64,000 nucleotides of DNA. It comes from Clostridiales bacterium (lineage in GTDB: Bacteria > Bacillota > Clostridia > Lachnospirales > Lachnospiraceae). Positions within the stretch are counted from its first letter, which is position 1. Each line of letters begins with the position of its first letter. The stretch spans positions 1-64,000 of the forward strand of contig JAJQAA010000018.1 of NCBI GenBank assembly GCA_021204045.1, given 5' to 3'. Below are positions 47,105 through 58,048 of this stretch, one piece after another. Below the pieces are notes generated by a model that worked only from the letters and a program-made list of their open reading frames with translations, searched no databases and was not told the DNA's origin. Both the position numbers and the translations under genes were made by a program.

Positions 47105-49090
47105 ATGGCCAGAATTCAGGTTCTCGACCAGGGCACGATCAACCAGATCGCGGCCGGCGAGGTGATCGAGCGGCCGGCTTCGGTTGTGAAGGAGCTTCTG
47201 GAGAACGCGATCGACGCGAAGGCGACAGCGGTTACGGTGGAGATTCGCGACGGCGGTATTTCCTTTATCCGGGTCACGGACAACGGCTGCGGTATCCCAA
47301 AGGAGGAGCTGCCGCTGGCATTCCAACGGCATTCCACCAGCAAGATCCGTTCCGTGGAGGATCTGATTCTGGTTTCCTCCCTGGGCTTTCGTGGCGAGGC
47401 GCTTTCCAGTATTGCGGCGGTTGCCCAGGTCGAGGTGATTACGAGAGTGCCGGAGAGCATCACCGGATCCCGCTATCAGATCGAGGGCGGCAAGGAGATA
47501 TCTCTTGAGGAGATCGGCGCTCCGGAGGGTACGACATTTGTCGCGCGCAATCTTTTTTATAATACGCCGGTGCGACGCAAATTTTTAAAGACGGCAGCCA
47601 CGGAGGGCGCGCATGTGGCGGATCTCGTGGAAAAAATCGCGCTCTCACACCCGGAAGTCTCGATCCGTTTTATCCAGAACAACCAGAATAAACTCTATAC
47701 CTCCGGCAATCATAATTTAAAAGACATTGTCTATACGATCTTTGGCCGGGAGATTACGGCGCAGCTTGTGCCTCTCTCCTGTGAACATGAGGTGGTGGCG
47801 GTGAGCGGTTTTATCGGCAAACCGGTGATCGCGCGCGCCAGCCGGAGTTTTGAGCTTTATTTTATCAACGGACGTTATATCAAAAGTCCGGTGATCTTCA
47901 AAGCAATCGAGGAGGCCTACCGGCCGTTTATGATGCAGCACAAGTATCCGTTTACCATGCTGCAGCTGCGCATTGAACCGGAATATCTGGACGTCAACGT
48001 CCATCCCGCCAAAATGGAGCTGCGATTCCGCGATGGCGAGACGGTCTTTCGCGTCGTGCGCGACGCGATCGCCGCGGCGCTGGCGGAGCAGGAGCTGATC
48101 CCGGAGGCAGTTCCCGGGAAAGCAGAACGCAAAGAAGACACTGTGCAGCCAGGGATAGTGGCATCTGTCACGGACCTGGAAAAAGCGGTGTCTGACACCA
48201 CACAATCGAGCAAGTCGTCATCCGAAAAAAAGCCGGAGAAGGTGGTTATCCCGGAACCGTTTGAGGAAAAGCGCAGGGAGCTTTTACATATGGTGTCGGC
48301 AGCTGGGCCGCTAGCCAAACCGTCAGCCAGGCCGGAACCAGGGTGGAACGCAGATCGAAAAACAGACGCTCCGGAACCCAAAACAGACTATGCGGCGGAA
48401 AATACGCCGCGTGCCGGGAAAGAAGCGGTTCTGCATGAGCGGATGGAAGATAAATACGGAAAGAGCGAGCAGTTGAGCCTGTTTTCCGAAAAACTCCTCT
48501 CCCCCGAATCCCGCAGCCGCCACCGTCTGATCGGCCAGCTGTTTGACACCTACTGGCTTGTCGAATTCAACGATCAGCTTTATATTATCGACCAGCATGC
48601 CGCCCATGAGAAAGTACTGTACGAGAAGACGATGGCGGCGTTCAAAACACGGCAGCACACAAGCCAGATGGTGGAGCCGCCGGTGATTCTGTCGTTGAAT
48701 GCCCGCGAGGAGGAGCTGCTGCGGAATAATCTGCGCTATTTTACCGATATCGGGTTTGAGATCGAATATTTCGGCGGCCGTGAGTATGCCCTGCATGGCG
48801 TGCCGGACAATCTGTTCGCGATCGCCAGCCGCGATCTGTTTCTGGAAATGCTCGACGAGCTCGCGGACGATATTCCGGCCGGTAACGCGGAGCTGATCTA
48901 CGAAAAGGTCGCGTCCATGTCCTGCAAAGCCGCGGTCAAAGGAAATCACGCGATGAGCTTTGCCGAGGCCGATCAGCTCATCGATTCCCTGCTCGGACTG
49001 GAAAATCCGTACGCCTGCCCGCATGGCCGGCCGACGATCATCTCGATGAGCAAATACGAATTAGAGAAAAAATTCAAACGAATCGTTTAG
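47105..49090 (+). CDS. mutL: DNA mismatch repair protein MutL
   Basis: IQVLDQGTINQIAAGEVIERPASVVKELLENAIDAKATAVTVEIRDGG, SLGFRGEALSSIAAVAQV, C-terminal DQHAAHEKVLYE and ACPHGRPTIISMSKYELEKKFKR. Confidence 0.97.
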   Translation: MARIQVLDQGTINQIAAGEVIERPASVVKELLENAIDAKATAVTVEIRDGGISFIRVTDNGCGIPKEELPLAFQRHSTSKIRSVEDLILVSSLGFRGEALSSIAAVAQVEVITRVPESITGSRYQIEGGKEISLEEIGAPEGTTFVARNLFYNTPVRRKFLKTAATEGAHVADLVEKIALSHPEVSIRFIQNNQNKLYTSGNHNLKDIVYTIFGREITAQLVPLSCEHEVVAVSGFIGKPVIARASRSFELYFINGRYIKSPVIFKAIEEAYRPFMMQHKYPFTMLQLRIEPEYLDVNVHPAKMELRFRDGETVFRVVRDAIAAALAEQELIPEAVPGKAERKEDTVQPGIVASVTDLEKAVSDTTQSSKSSSEKKPEKVVIPEPFEEKRRELLHMVSAAGPLAKPSARPEPGWNADRKTDAPEPKTDYAAENTPRAGKEAVLHERMEDKYGKSEQLSLFSEKLLSPESRSRHRLIGQLFDTYWLVEFNDQLYIIDQHAAHEKVLYEKTMAAFKTRQHTSQMVEPPVILSLNAREEELLRNNLRYFTDIGFEIEYFGGREYALHGVPDNLFAIASRDLFLEMLDELADDIPAGNAELIYEKVASMSCKAAVKGNHAMSFAEADQLIDSLLGLENPYACPHGRPTIISMSKYELEKKFKRIV

Positions 49091-49100
49091 GAGGCCGCGC

Positions 49101-50066
49101 ATGAAACAGCCGCTTCTGATACTTACCGGCCCGACCGCGGTGGGAAAGACGGCGCTCTCGATCGCCCTGGCAAAAGCGCTGGACGGCGAGATTATCAGCG
49201 CCGATTCGATGCAGGTTTACCGTCATATGGATATCGGTTCCGCCAAGGTGACGACGGAGGAGATGGACGGCGTGCGTCATCATCTGATTGATGTTCTGGA
49301 TCCGCGTGAGCCTTTTAATGTGACGCGCTTCCAGGCCATGGCGCAGGAGGCCCTTAAGGAAATACAGGCCCGCGCTCATCTGCCCATCGTCGTGGGCGGA
49401 ACAGGGTTTTATATCCAGGCGCTGCTTTACGATATTGATTTTACGGAACATAAGGAAGATACGACACTGCGCAGTGAACTGGAAGCGCTTCTGGAATCGC
49501 GCGGCCCGGTTTATCTGCATGATATGCTGCGTGAGATCGACCCGGAATCGGCAGCGCTGATTCATGCCAACAACAGCCGGCGCGTGATCCGCGCAATCGA
49601 ATTTTATCATATGACTGGAATGCCGATCTCTGAGCACAACCGTCACGAGAGAGAAAAACAGTCGCCGTATCGTTTTTATTATTATGTGCTTTCCTGTGAG
49701 CGGGAAACTCTTTATGAGCGGATTGATGCCCGTGTCGACCAGATGCTGGGGGCGGGATTGCTCGACGAGGTGAAGACCTTGCGGGACATGGGTTGTGGCC
49801 GCGGCCTGGTCTCAATGCAGGGGCTCGGCTACAAGGAAATGCTGGATTATCTCGACGGCACGATTTCCTGGGATGAGGCCGTGCGTGTGCTGAAACGAGA
49901 CACGCGCCACTTCGCCAAACGGCAGATCACCTGGTTTAAGCGGGAGAGGAACGTGCGCTGGCTGCAGCTGGAGAAGTTTGGCAACGACCGCGGCCGTATC
50001 CTCGCGCATATTGTTGATGAGTTTCGCCGGGAAGAAGCAGCGGCGATTGCGTCAGATTCCGAGTGA
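49101..50066 (+). CDS. miaA: tRNA dimethylallyltransferase
   Basis: LLILTGPTAVGKTALSIALAKALDGEIISADSMQVYRHMDIGSAK, IVVGGTGFYIQALLYDIDF. Confidence 0.96.
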   Translation: MKQPLLILTGPTAVGKTALSIALAKALDGEIISADSMQVYRHMDIGSAKVTTEEMDGVRHHLIDVLDPREPFNVTRFQAMAQEALKEIQARAHLPIVVGGTGFYIQALLYDIDFTEHKEDTTLRSELEALLESRGPVYLHDMLREIDPESAALIHANNSRRVIRAIEFYHMTGMPISEHNRHEREKQSPYRFYYYVLSCERETLYERIDARVDQMLGAGLLDEVKTLRDMGCGRGLVSMQGLGYKEMLDYLDGTISWDEAVRVLKRDTRHFAKRQITWFKRERNVRWLQLEKFGNDRGRILAHIVDEFRREEAAAIASDSE

Positions 50067-50128
50067 TACAGTATTCCGAATGATATGGGAATGGATATTC
50101 AGAGATATTCAGAAAGGGACGAAAAACG

Positions 50129-51433
50129 ATGGATGTAAATACGGATTTGGATACACTTTACCAGGAACTGGGACTTGACCGTGCGGTCATCGATTATGGA
50201 AAAAAGGTCGAAGAGGGACTGAAAGAGCGCTTCGCCGCGATCGATGAGACTGCGGAATTTAACCAGATGAAAGTCTTAAAAGCCATGCAGGAGGCGCGTG
50301 TCAGCGATATTCATTTTGCAGCGACGACCGGTTACGGTTACAATGATATCGGCCGGGACACGCTGGAAGACGTCTACGCGAAGACCTTTCACGGGGAGAG
50401 CGCACTGGTGCGGCCGCAGTTGATCTCCGGCACGCACGCGCTGCATGTGGCGCTGTCCGGCAATCTGCGGCCGGGCGACGAGCTGCTCTCGCCCGTGGGA
50501 AAACCGTATGACACGCTGGAGGAGGTCATCGGCATCCGCGATTCAGTCGGCTCGCTGAAGGAATATGGCGTGACCTACCGGCAGGTTGATCTGCTTGCGG
50601 ACGGTTCGTTTGACTATGAAAATATTCGCCGGGCGATCAATGAGCGCACAAAACTGGTGACCATCCAGCGCTCCAAAGGATATGCCGAGCGACCGACTCT
50701 GTCCGTATCCCGCATCGGCGAGCTGATTGCTTTTATCAAGAGTATCCGTCCGGATGTTATCTGTATGGTCGACAACTGTTACGGGGAATTTGTGGAGCGG
50801 ATCGAACCGACGGACGTCGGCGCGGATATGATCGTCGGTTCCCTGATCAAAAATCCAGGCGGCGGTCTCGCGCCGATCGGCGGTTATATCGTCGGACGCC
50901 AGGATTGCATCGACCGCGCCTCGTACCGCTTGAGCGCGCCGGGCCTCGGGAAAGAAGTAGGCGCGAGTCTCGGACTGAACCAGTCGTTTTTCCAGGGGCT
51001 GTTCCTTTCGCCGACAGTGGTAGCCGGAGCACTCAAAGGAGCGATTTTTGCCGCGAACATCTATGAGTGCCTGGGATTCGCGGTACGGCCGGACGGAAAA
51101 GAATCACGCCATGATATTATCCAGGCGGTCACCTTTGGAAATCCGGAGGGCGTTATCGCGTTCTGCGAGGGTATTCAGGCGGCCGCTCCGGTGGACAGCT
51201 ATGTAACGCCGGAACCGTGGGATATGCCCGGATATGACGCGCCGGTCATTATGGCGGCCGGAGCTTTTGTGCAGGGCTCCTCGATCGAACTGTCCGCGGA
51301 CGGACCGATCAAACCGCCCTATACGGTCTTTTTCCAGGGAGGCCTGACCTGGTACCACGCGCGTTTTGGCATTCTGAAATCACTGCAGAAGCTGATGGAA
51401 GCGGGCATTGCACAGCTGCCCATTTTGTGTTAA
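50129..51433 (+). CDS. methionine gamma-lyase family protein (YnbB / aluminium-resistance-like, PLP enzyme)
   Basis: HFAATTGYGYNDIGRDTLEDVYAKTFHGESALVRPQLISGTHALHVALSGNLRPGDELLSPVGKPYDTLEEVIG, GSLIKNPGGGLAPIGGYIVG. Confidence 0.93.
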   Translation: MDVNTDLDTLYQELGLDRAVIDYGKKVEEGLKERFAAIDETAEFNQMKVLKAMQEARVSDIHFAATTGYGYNDIGRDTLEDVYAKTFHGESALVRPQLISGTHALHVALSGNLRPGDELLSPVGKPYDTLEEVIGIRDSVGSLKEYGVTYRQVDLLADGSFDYENIRRAINERTKLVTIQRSKGYAERPTLSVSRIGELIAFIKSIRPDVICMVDNCYGEFVERIEPTDVGADMIVGSLIKNPGGGLAPIGGYIVGRQDCIDRASYRLSAPGLGKEVGASLGLNQSFFQGLFLSPTVVAGALKGAIFAANIYECLGFAVRPDGKESRHDIIQAVTFGNPEGVIAFCEGIQAAAPVDSYVTPEPWDMPGYDAPVIMAAGAFVQGSSIELSADGPIKPPYTVFFQGGLTWYHARFGILKSLQKLMEAGIAQLPILC

Positions 51434-51502
51434 ACTACGATTGAGTTTTTCGTTTTCTCATTTTCCCGTACCTGGAGAGTGGCATGGGAAGGAGAGAAAA
51501 CC

Positions 51503-52192
51503 ATGAAAATCAAAGATTTACCAGAGGATGACAGGCCTTATGAGCGCTGCGTGAGAGAGGGGCCAAGACAGCTTAGCGACGCGGAACTGCTTTCCATTAT
51601 CATTCGGACCGGCTCGCGCGAGGCGAATTCCCTGGAACTTGCATCCGGAATCCTGGCCCTAAATTATCCGAACGAGGGTATTTTAGGGCTGTTGCATCTC
51701 ACACTGCCGGAACTGATGTCCGTGAAGGGGATCGGCCGCGTAAAAGCGGTCCAGCTTCTATGCGTCGGCGAGTTGTCACGGCGTATCTGGAACCGTCGCC
51801 GTTTTCATGAGGAAACACAGATTCTGCGGCAGCCGGATCAGATTGCCGCCTATTATCAGGAGGATATGCGTCACTTACAGCAGGAGCAGTTCCGTCTGAT
51901 GCTTTTCGACACCAGACAGGCGCTGATTCGCGAGCTGCTGCTTTCCCAGGGCACGGTCAACGCGTCTTTGGCATCGCCGCGGGAAATATTTATTGAGGCG
52001 CTGCGTTACCGGGCAGTCAGCCTGATTATGGTTCACAACCATCCCAGCGGCGATCCTGCGCCAAGTCCGGAGGATATTCGCCTGACTGCGCGCGTGCGTG
52101 AGGGCGGCGAACTGGTGGGCATCCGCCTGCTGGATCATGTCATCATCGGCGACGGCCGGTATTTCAGTCTGAAAGAACGGGGTTTATTATAG
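51503..52192 (+). CDS. radC: RadC family (MPN/JAB) protein
   Basis: DDRPYERCVREGPRQLSDAELLSIIIRTGS, VHNHPSGDPAPSPEDIRLT, LLDHVIIGDGRYFSLKERGLL. Confidence 0.95.
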   Translation: MKIKDLPEDDRPYERCVREGPRQLSDAELLSIIIRTGSREANSLELASGILALNYPNEGILGLLHLTLPELMSVKGIGRVKAVQLLCVGELSRRIWNRRRFHEETQILRQPDQIAAYYQEDMRHLQQEQFRLMLFDTRQALIRELLLSQGTVNASLASPREIFIEALRYRAVSLIMVHNHPSGDPAPSPEDIRLTARVREGGELVGIRLLDHVIIGDGRYFSLKERGLL

Positions 52193-53050
52193 ATGGAAAC
52201 AAAGCGCGGAAAATATATCCTCATCGGACTTTCCCTATTCTGTGCGCTGCTGATTGGCATCACATCCGTCCGGGACGGATTTCTGACACCATTACGGACC
52301 GGCGTTGGGTATTTTCTGATTCCGATCCAGTCGGGGGTCAACCGTGCCGGAACCGCCATCTACAACGAGATTAATAATTACGGCAGACTACGTGAAGCAA
52401 TGTCCGAAAATGAGGCGCTCCGCGCCCAGGTGGATAATCTGATCGAAGAGAATACGCGTCTGCAGTCCGAACAGTTCGAACTGCAGCGTCTGCGCGAGCT
52501 CTTCGAACTGGATCAGGAGTATCTCCAGTACGAAAAGATCGGCGCCCGGGTGATTGCCAAAGATTCCGGAGACTGGTTTCAGGTTTTCCGCATTGATAAG
52601 GGTTCGCGTGACGGTATCCGCGTCGATGCCAATGTGATTGCGGGCGGCGGACTTGTCGGTATCGTCACGGATGTCGGCGCCAACTATGCGACCGTGCGTT
52701 CCATTGTTGATGATGTCAGCCGGGTTTCCGGCATGGCGCAGCAGTCTGGTGACAGTTGTATCGTTGCCGGAGATCTGACGTTGTTTACCGAAGGCAGGCT
52801 GCGGATTACCAACATTACCCGGGACGGTGATGTGAAGGATGGAGACCGCATTGTGACCTCCAACATCAGTTCCAAATTTCTGCCGGGTATTCTGATCGGT
52901 TATGCGACGGATATTACGACCGACCCGACCCGCCTGACGAAATCCGGCTTTCTTGTTCCGGCCGCGCAGTTTGACAGTTTGCAGGAAGTGCTGGTAATTA
53001 CACAGCTCAAGGCGGATCTGGAAGAAGAAGAAGCCACGGAGGAAGAATAG
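52193..53050 (+). CDS. mreC: rod shape-determining protein MreC
   Basis: Coiled-coil NEALRAQVDNLIEENTRLQSEQFELQRLRELFELDQEYL, ARVIAKDSGDWFQVFRIDKGSRDGIRVDANVIAGGGLVGIVTDVG; between radC and mreD. Confidence 0.95.
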   Translation: METKRGKYILIGLSLFCALLIGITSVRDGFLTPLRTGVGYFLIPIQSGVNRAGTAIYNEINNYGRLREAMSENEALRAQVDNLIEENTRLQSEQFELQRLRELFELDQEYLQYEKIGARVIAKDSGDWFQVFRIDKGSRDGIRVDANVIAGGGLVGIVTDVGANYATVRSIVDDVSRVSGMAQQSGDSCIVAGDLTLFTEGRLRITNITRDGDVKDGDRIVTSNISSKFLPGILIGYATDITTDPTRLTKSGFLVPAAQFDSLQEVLVITQLKADLEEEEATEEE

Positions 53051-53053
53051 CGT

Positions 53054-53560
53054 ATGAAACGGATTCTCATCAACCTCCTGCTGATGATACTGGCCTTCGC
53101 GATTCAAAACGGCATATTTCCCTTACTGCCGTTTTTATCGGCTTCCCCAAATCTGCTGCTGATCTTGACCTTTTCGTTCGGCTTTATTTATGGAAAGCTT
53201 CCGGGAATGCTTTACGGTCTGTTTGCCGGTATCCTGCTGGATCTGTTTTACAGCGGTCCATTTGGTTTTTATACGCTGCTGTTTATCAACATTGGCTATT
53301 TCAACGGCATCTGCACCGATTATTATTATGAAGATTACATCACGCTGCCGCTGTTTTTGAGTATAGCCAATGAACTGGTTTATAACGCTTACATTTATCT
53401 GTTCCGTTTTCTGATCCGCAGCCGGATGGATTTGCTTTATTATACAAAGGAAATCATCATCCCCGAGGTGATCTTTACAATGGTGACGACACTGGTGATT
53501 TACCGGTTTTTTCTGTCCGCGAACCGCAGGCTGGAAGAACTGGAAAACAGGAGAGACTAA
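53054..53560 (+). CDS. mreD: rod shape-determining protein MreD
   Basis: Hydrophobic 168 aa, FGFIYGKLPGMLYGLFAGILLDLFYSGPFGFYTLLFINIGYFNG; mreCD-PBP2 synteny. Confidence 0.9.
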   Translation: MKRILINLLLMILAFAIQNGIFPLLPFLSASPNLLLILTFSFGFIYGKLPGMLYGLFAGILLDLFYSGPFGFYTLLFINIGYFNGICTDYYYEDYITLPLFLSIANELVYNAYIYLFRFLIRSRMDLLYYTKEIIIPEVIFTMVTTLVIYRFFLSANRRLEELENRRD

Positions 53561-53566
53561 ACGCCT

Positions 53567-56446
53567 ATGCTTGGTGATTTGCTGGATATCGCGCGGGAAT
53601 TGCTCCGGCGTATTCTCGCATCGAGGCTGTTTGCGCTCGGGATGGCCTTTTGTGTTATGTTTGCGGTGTTGATCGTAAGATTATTCCATCTGCAGATTGT
53701 GGAGGGGGAAACCTACCTCAATGAATACGTGCAGATGACCGAGCAGACGGTTTCCACCCCGGGTACCCGGGGCAATATTTACGACCGCAACGGTTATCTG
53801 CTGGCTTACAATGAGCCGGCTTATTCCGTGACAATCCGCGATACCGGCGATTATCCGGATAACACCTCGATGAATGAAATGCTGCTGCGCCTGGTGCAGA
53901 TTCTGAATAAGCATGGATTTACGGCACAGGGAAAGCTGGAGATTACCGTTGATGAGGACGGGCAGTTTGCCTATACCTCATCATCAGAAGCGGCGAGAAA
54001 CCGTTTCCTGCGTGATTATTACGGCCTGCGCTCGGTCGATCAGCTGGATGATGACCGGGGCCGATATCCGTCAAACGTGCGAGCCTCCGACCTGATCGCG
54101 CTGCGCCGGGAACGCTATAATCTTAACGCGATCAAGGATGAGCGTGGAAATCCTGTAATTCTCACACCTTCTGAGGAATTGCAGCTGATTGATATCCGTT
54201 ATACGATGTCGCTCAGTTCTTACAAGCGATACGAAGATATTACCATCACTTCCTATGTTGATGACGAGACTGTGGCGGACATCCTGGAGCACGCGGCCGA
54301 GCTGCGCGGGGTTTCGGTCGCGGAGTCGACGATCCGCGTATACAATGACAGCATCTATTTTGCCCCGATCATCGGTTACACCGGCAAAATGCCGGAAGAT
54401 CAGCTGGAAGAACTGCAGAAGGAAAATCCGGAGTACGATATCAACGATATCGTCGGCCGCATCGGCATTGAAGCCTCCATGGAAACCGAACTGCAGGGCG
54501 GCAAAGGCTACCGTAGCCTGGTTGTCAACAATGTCGGCAGTATTATGGAAGTGATTTCCGAGACGGAACCGACAACCGGCAATGATATTTACCTGACGAT
54601 CGACCGTGACCTTCAGGTCGGCATCTATCATCTGATCGAGCAGCAGCTGGCCGGGATCATCGCTTCCAAGCTGGTAAATGAAGATGTTGATACTTCGGAT
54701 TATTCGGATATGAGCAAGATGCCAATCCCTGTTAAGGACGTTTATTATCAGCTGATCAACAATAATGTTCTTTCCTTGTCACACATGGCACAGGAGGAGG
54801 CTTCCGAGATGGAGCAGGAGATCGACCGGATTTTTTCTTCCGCGCGCACGCAGGCTCTTTCGCAGATCCGCAGCGAACTGCTGAGTGAGCATCCGACAGC
54901 AATGAAGGATCTGCCCAGGGATATGAAGGCATATATGCTTTATATCTACAATTATCTGTACCAGCCGGAAATCGGCATTGTCCGGCGCGATCTGATTGAC
55001 ACGGCGGATGATCGGTATCAGCGCTGGCAGAATGAGGAGATCAGCCTGCGCGAATATTTGTACGCCGGTATCTCGGAAAGCTGGGTGGATACGGCACAGC
55101 TGCGCGTGGAGAGCAAATATTCCAGCGCCGATGATATTTACGAATCACTGGTCAATTATATTATTGATGACCTGCAGACGGACAACCGCTTCGCGAAACG
55201 GTTGTTCCGCTACCTGATTGACGATGGCTCGATCAGCGGACGACAGTTGTGTGTCGCGTTGTTTGACCAGGGAATTCTTCCTTATGATGAGGAACAGGTG
55301 CGGCTGCTGCGTACGGGCGGTGAGCTTTACGCTTACACGTTTATGAAAGAAAAGATTTCCAATGTTGAGATTACACCGGCGCAGCTGGCGCTGGATCCCT
55401 GCACCGGCAGCGTGGTGATCACGGATGTCAATACAGGCGAGGTACGAGCGCTGGTTACTTATCCAAGCTATGACAACAACCGCCTCTCCGGTACGGTTGA
55501 CGCGGCTTATTACAGTCAGCTGCGCGAGGATTTGTCGCTTCCTCTTTATAACAACGCGACGCAGGCGCAGAAGGCGCCTGGTTCCACATTCAAGCCGATC
55601 ACCGCAATTGCCGCTCTGGAGGAACATGTGATCGACGAATATGAAACGGTCAATTGCAGCGGTATTTATGAGGCTGTGGCCATGCCGATTCGCTGCTGGA
55701 TCTATCCGGGCAATCACGGTCCGCTGAATGTCCGGGAAGCTCTGCAGAATTCCTGCAACTATTTTTTCAATGAGATGGCGCACCGTCTTTCCATGGATGA
55801 GGACGGCAATTACTCCACGGAGCGCGGCATCGAGGTGATCCGCAAGTATGCCGCCATGTTTGGTCTGGATCGGCTTTCGGGTGTGGAGATCTCTGAGACA
55901 CAGCCGCAGATGACTACCGAGGATCCGGAGCGTTCCGCGATGGGACAGGGTACAAATTCCTATTCCAACGTTCAGCTTTCCCGCTATGTGGCGGCACTGG
56001 CTAACCGCGGTACCGTATTTCAGCTAAGTCTCCTTGATAAGATGACTGATTCCGATGGAAATCTCCTGAAGGATTTCACACCGGAGGTTTCCAGCCACAT
56101 TGACATCGCTTCTACGACCTGGGATGCTGTGCAGGAAGGCATGCGGGCGGTGGTCGCGGAAGGTTCCTCAAAAAGGATCTTCGCGGATCTCGAGGTGCCG
56201 ATCGCCGGTAAAACCGGTACGGCACAGGAGTCAAATTCCCGTCCCAATCACGCATTTTTTATCTCCTTCGGGCCTTATCCGGATCCGGAGATCTGCGTTA
56301 CTGTCAATATCCCATACGGATACGCTTCTTCCAACGCCGCAACGCTGGCAAAAAGTGTTTACCGCTTTTACTACGGATATACCGATCTCGACTATATTCT
56401 GAATACCGGTGCGCTGGACGTATCCAATGTCAAGATCGGCGACTAA
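53567..56446 (+). CDS. mrdA: penicillin-binding protein 2 (elongasome transpeptidase)
   Basis: TPGTRGNIYDRNGYLLAYNEPAYSVTI, APGSTFKPITAIAALEE (SxxK), NSCNYFFNEMAHRL (SxN), IAGKTGTAQESN (KTG). Confidence 0.95.
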   Translation: MLGDLLDIARELLRRILASRLFALGMAFCVMFAVLIVRLFHLQIVEGETYLNEYVQMTEQTVSTPGTRGNIYDRNGYLLAYNEPAYSVTIRDTGDYPDNTSMNEMLLRLVQILNKHGFTAQGKLEITVDEDGQFAYTSSSEAARNRFLRDYYGLRSVDQLDDDRGRYPSNVRASDLIALRRERYNLNAIKDERGNPVILTPSEELQLIDIRYTMSLSSYKRYEDITITSYVDDETVADILEHAAELRGVSVAESTIRVYNDSIYFAPIIGYTGKMPEDQLEELQKENPEYDINDIVGRIGIEASMETELQGGKGYRSLVVNNVGSIMEVISETEPTTGNDIYLTIDRDLQVGIYHLIEQQLAGIIASKLVNEDVDTSDYSDMSKMPIPVKDVYYQLINNNVLSLSHMAQEEASEMEQEIDRIFSSARTQALSQIRSELLSEHPTAMKDLPRDMKAYMLYIYNYLYQPEIGIVRRDLIDTADDRYQRWQNEEISLREYLYAGISESWVDTAQLRVESKYSSADDIYESLVNYIIDDLQTDNRFAKRLFRYLIDDGSISGRQLCVALFDQGILPYDEEQVRLLRTGGELYAYTFMKEKISNVEITPAQLALDPCTGSVVITDVNTGEVRALVTYPSYDNNRLSGTVDAAYYSQLREDLSLPLYNNATQAQKAPGSTFKPITAIAALEEHVIDEYETVNCSGIYEAVAMPIRCWIYPGNHGPLNVREALQNSCNYFFNEMAHRLSMDEDGNYSTERGIEVIRKYAAMFGLDRLSGVEISETQPQMTTEDPERSAMGQGTNSYSNVQLSRYVAALANRGTVFQLSLLDKMTDSDGNLLKDFTPEVSSHIDIASTTWDAVQEGMRAVVAEGSSKRIFADLEVPIAGKTGTAQESNSRPNHAFFISFGPYPDPEICVTVNIPYGYASSNAATLAKSVYRFYYGYTDLDYILNTGALDVSNVKIGD

Positions 56447-56454
56447 ACCGACAT

Positions 56455-56472
56455 GCGCCGCTGTCGCGGCGC
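56455..56472 (+). other. perfect GC hairpin in mrdA-minC intergenic region
   Basis: GCGCCGC-tgtc-GCGGCGC; no T-tract. Confidence 0.35.
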
Positions 56473-56517
56473 TCTACCACGCATGAAAGTTTCGTCCGCG
56501 CAGAAAGAGGGAGTCGT

Positions 56518-57183
56518 ATGAAAAGCAAGGTAGTGATCAAGAGCAGCCGTTTTGGGATGAGTGTTTTCCTAGACCCGAAAAGTCCGTTTGACGAACTGCT
56601 GGAGGCCGTAGCTGTCAAATTCCGTGAGAGCGCCCGCTTCTGGGGCAATGTCCAGATCGCGCTGCTTCTGGAAGGAAGAGAACTTACTTCGGAGCAGGAG
56701 TTTGCGATTGTCAACACGATCACGGATAATTCCGGAATTGAGGTACTCTGCCTGATCGATCAGAATGCAGAACGCATTGAGCGCTGTGAAAAAGCGGTCA
56801 ATCAAAAACTGATGGAACTATCCGCGAATACCGGACAGTTTTACCGGGGGGATCTGCGCCGGGGAGAGACTTTGGAGTCAGAGGCCAGTATCGTCATCAT
56901 CGGCGATGTGCTTCACGGTGCGCGTGTTACGGCAAAAGGGAACGTCATCATCATCGGCGAACTGAAGGGCAGCGTCCACGCCGGGGCCGCGGGAAATCAT
57001 CACGCGGTTGTCGCGGCGCTGGAAATGTCGCCGCTTTCGCTGTGCATCGCTGACTGTGGACAGCATTATGGCGACAAAGGCCGTAAGCTGGGGCGGGGAC
57101 CGATGATCGCGATGGTAGAAGATTGTAATATTTGCACGAAACCGATAAAAAAAAGCATTTTAAATATGTTAAAGTTCAATTAA
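56518..57183 (+). CDS. minC: septum site-determining protein MinC
   Basis: C-terminal beta-helix YRGDLRRGETLESEASIVIIGDVLHGARVTAKGNVIIIGELKGSVHAGAAGNHHAVVAALEM; next to minD. Confidence 0.94.
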   Translation: MKSKVVIKSSRFGMSVFLDPKSPFDELLEAVAVKFRESARFWGNVQIALLLEGRELTSEQEFAIVNTITDNSGIEVLCLIDQNAERIERCEKAVNQKLMELSANTGQFYRGDLRRGETLESEASIVIIGDVLHGARVTAKGNVIIIGELKGSVHAGAAGNHHAVVAALEMSPLSLCIADCGQHYGDKGRKLGRGPMIAMVEDCNICTKPIKKSILNMLKFN

Positions 57184-57247
57184 CACTGGAAAATTTTCCG
57201 ATTATCATGTAAAATAGCGTTGTATATCGTTTTCAGGAGGAGTTATC

Positions 57248-58039
57248 ATGAGTGATGTCATCGTAATTACTTCTGGAAAAGGCGGGGTAGGCAAGACGAC
57301 GACTGTCGCCAATATTGGCACCGGTCTGGCGCTTCTCGGATTTCGCACGGTTCTGATTGATACCGATATCGGACTGCGCAACCTGGATGTGGTCATGGGA
57401 CTGGAGAACCGGATTATCTACAATCTGGTCGATGTGGTCGAAGGCAACTGCCGTATGAAGCAGGCCCTGATAAAAGACAAAAGATATCCGAATCTTTATT
57501 TGCTGCCGTCCGCGCAGACGCGCGACAAGACCGCGGTCAGTCCCGGTCAGATGCGCAAGCTCACGGACGATTTGCGGGAAGATTTTGATTATATTCTTCT
57601 GGACTGTCCGGCAGGAATTGAGCAGGGCTTTCAGAATGCTATTGCCGGGGCGGATCGCGCCCTGGTGGTGACAACGCCGGAAGTCTCCGCGATTCGCGAT
57701 GCCGACCGTATCATCGGACTGCTGGAAGCGGCGCAAATGAGCGGGATTGACCTGATTGTCAACCGCATCCGTATGGACATGGTGCGGCGAGGGGATATGA
57801 TGTCGATCGCCGATGTTGCGGATATTCTCGCGGTCAATATCATCGGCGCGGTACCGGACGATGAGGACATTGTTATTTCCACAAACCAGGGAGAGCCGCT
57901 GGCTGACACCGATTCCCTTGCCGGACAAGCCTTCTTCAATATCAGCAAGCGGGTCGCAGGAGAGAGTGTTCCGCTGCTTGACCTGGAGGAGAGACAGAGT
58001 ATTTTTCTGAGACTGTCCAGCTTTTTGCGCCGGGCATAG
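57248..58039 (+). CDS. minD: septum site-determining ATPase MinD
   Basis: VIVITSGKGGVGKTTTVANIGTGLALLGFRTVLIDTDIGLRNLDVVMGLENRIIYNLVDVVEG. Confidence 0.97.
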   Translation: MSDVIVITSGKGGVGKTTTVANIGTGLALLGFRTVLIDTDIGLRNLDVVMGLENRIIYNLVDVVEGNCRMKQALIKDKRYPNLYLLPSAQTRDKTAVSPGQMRKLTDDLREDFDYILLDCPAGIEQGFQNAIAGADRALVVTTPEVSAIRDADRIIGLLEAAQMSGIDLIVNRIRMDMVRRGDMMSIADVADILAVNIIGAVPDDEDIVISTNQGEPLADTDSLAGQAFFNISKRVAGESVPLLDLEERQSIFLRLSSFLRRA

Positions 58040-58048
58040 CGGGGGCGC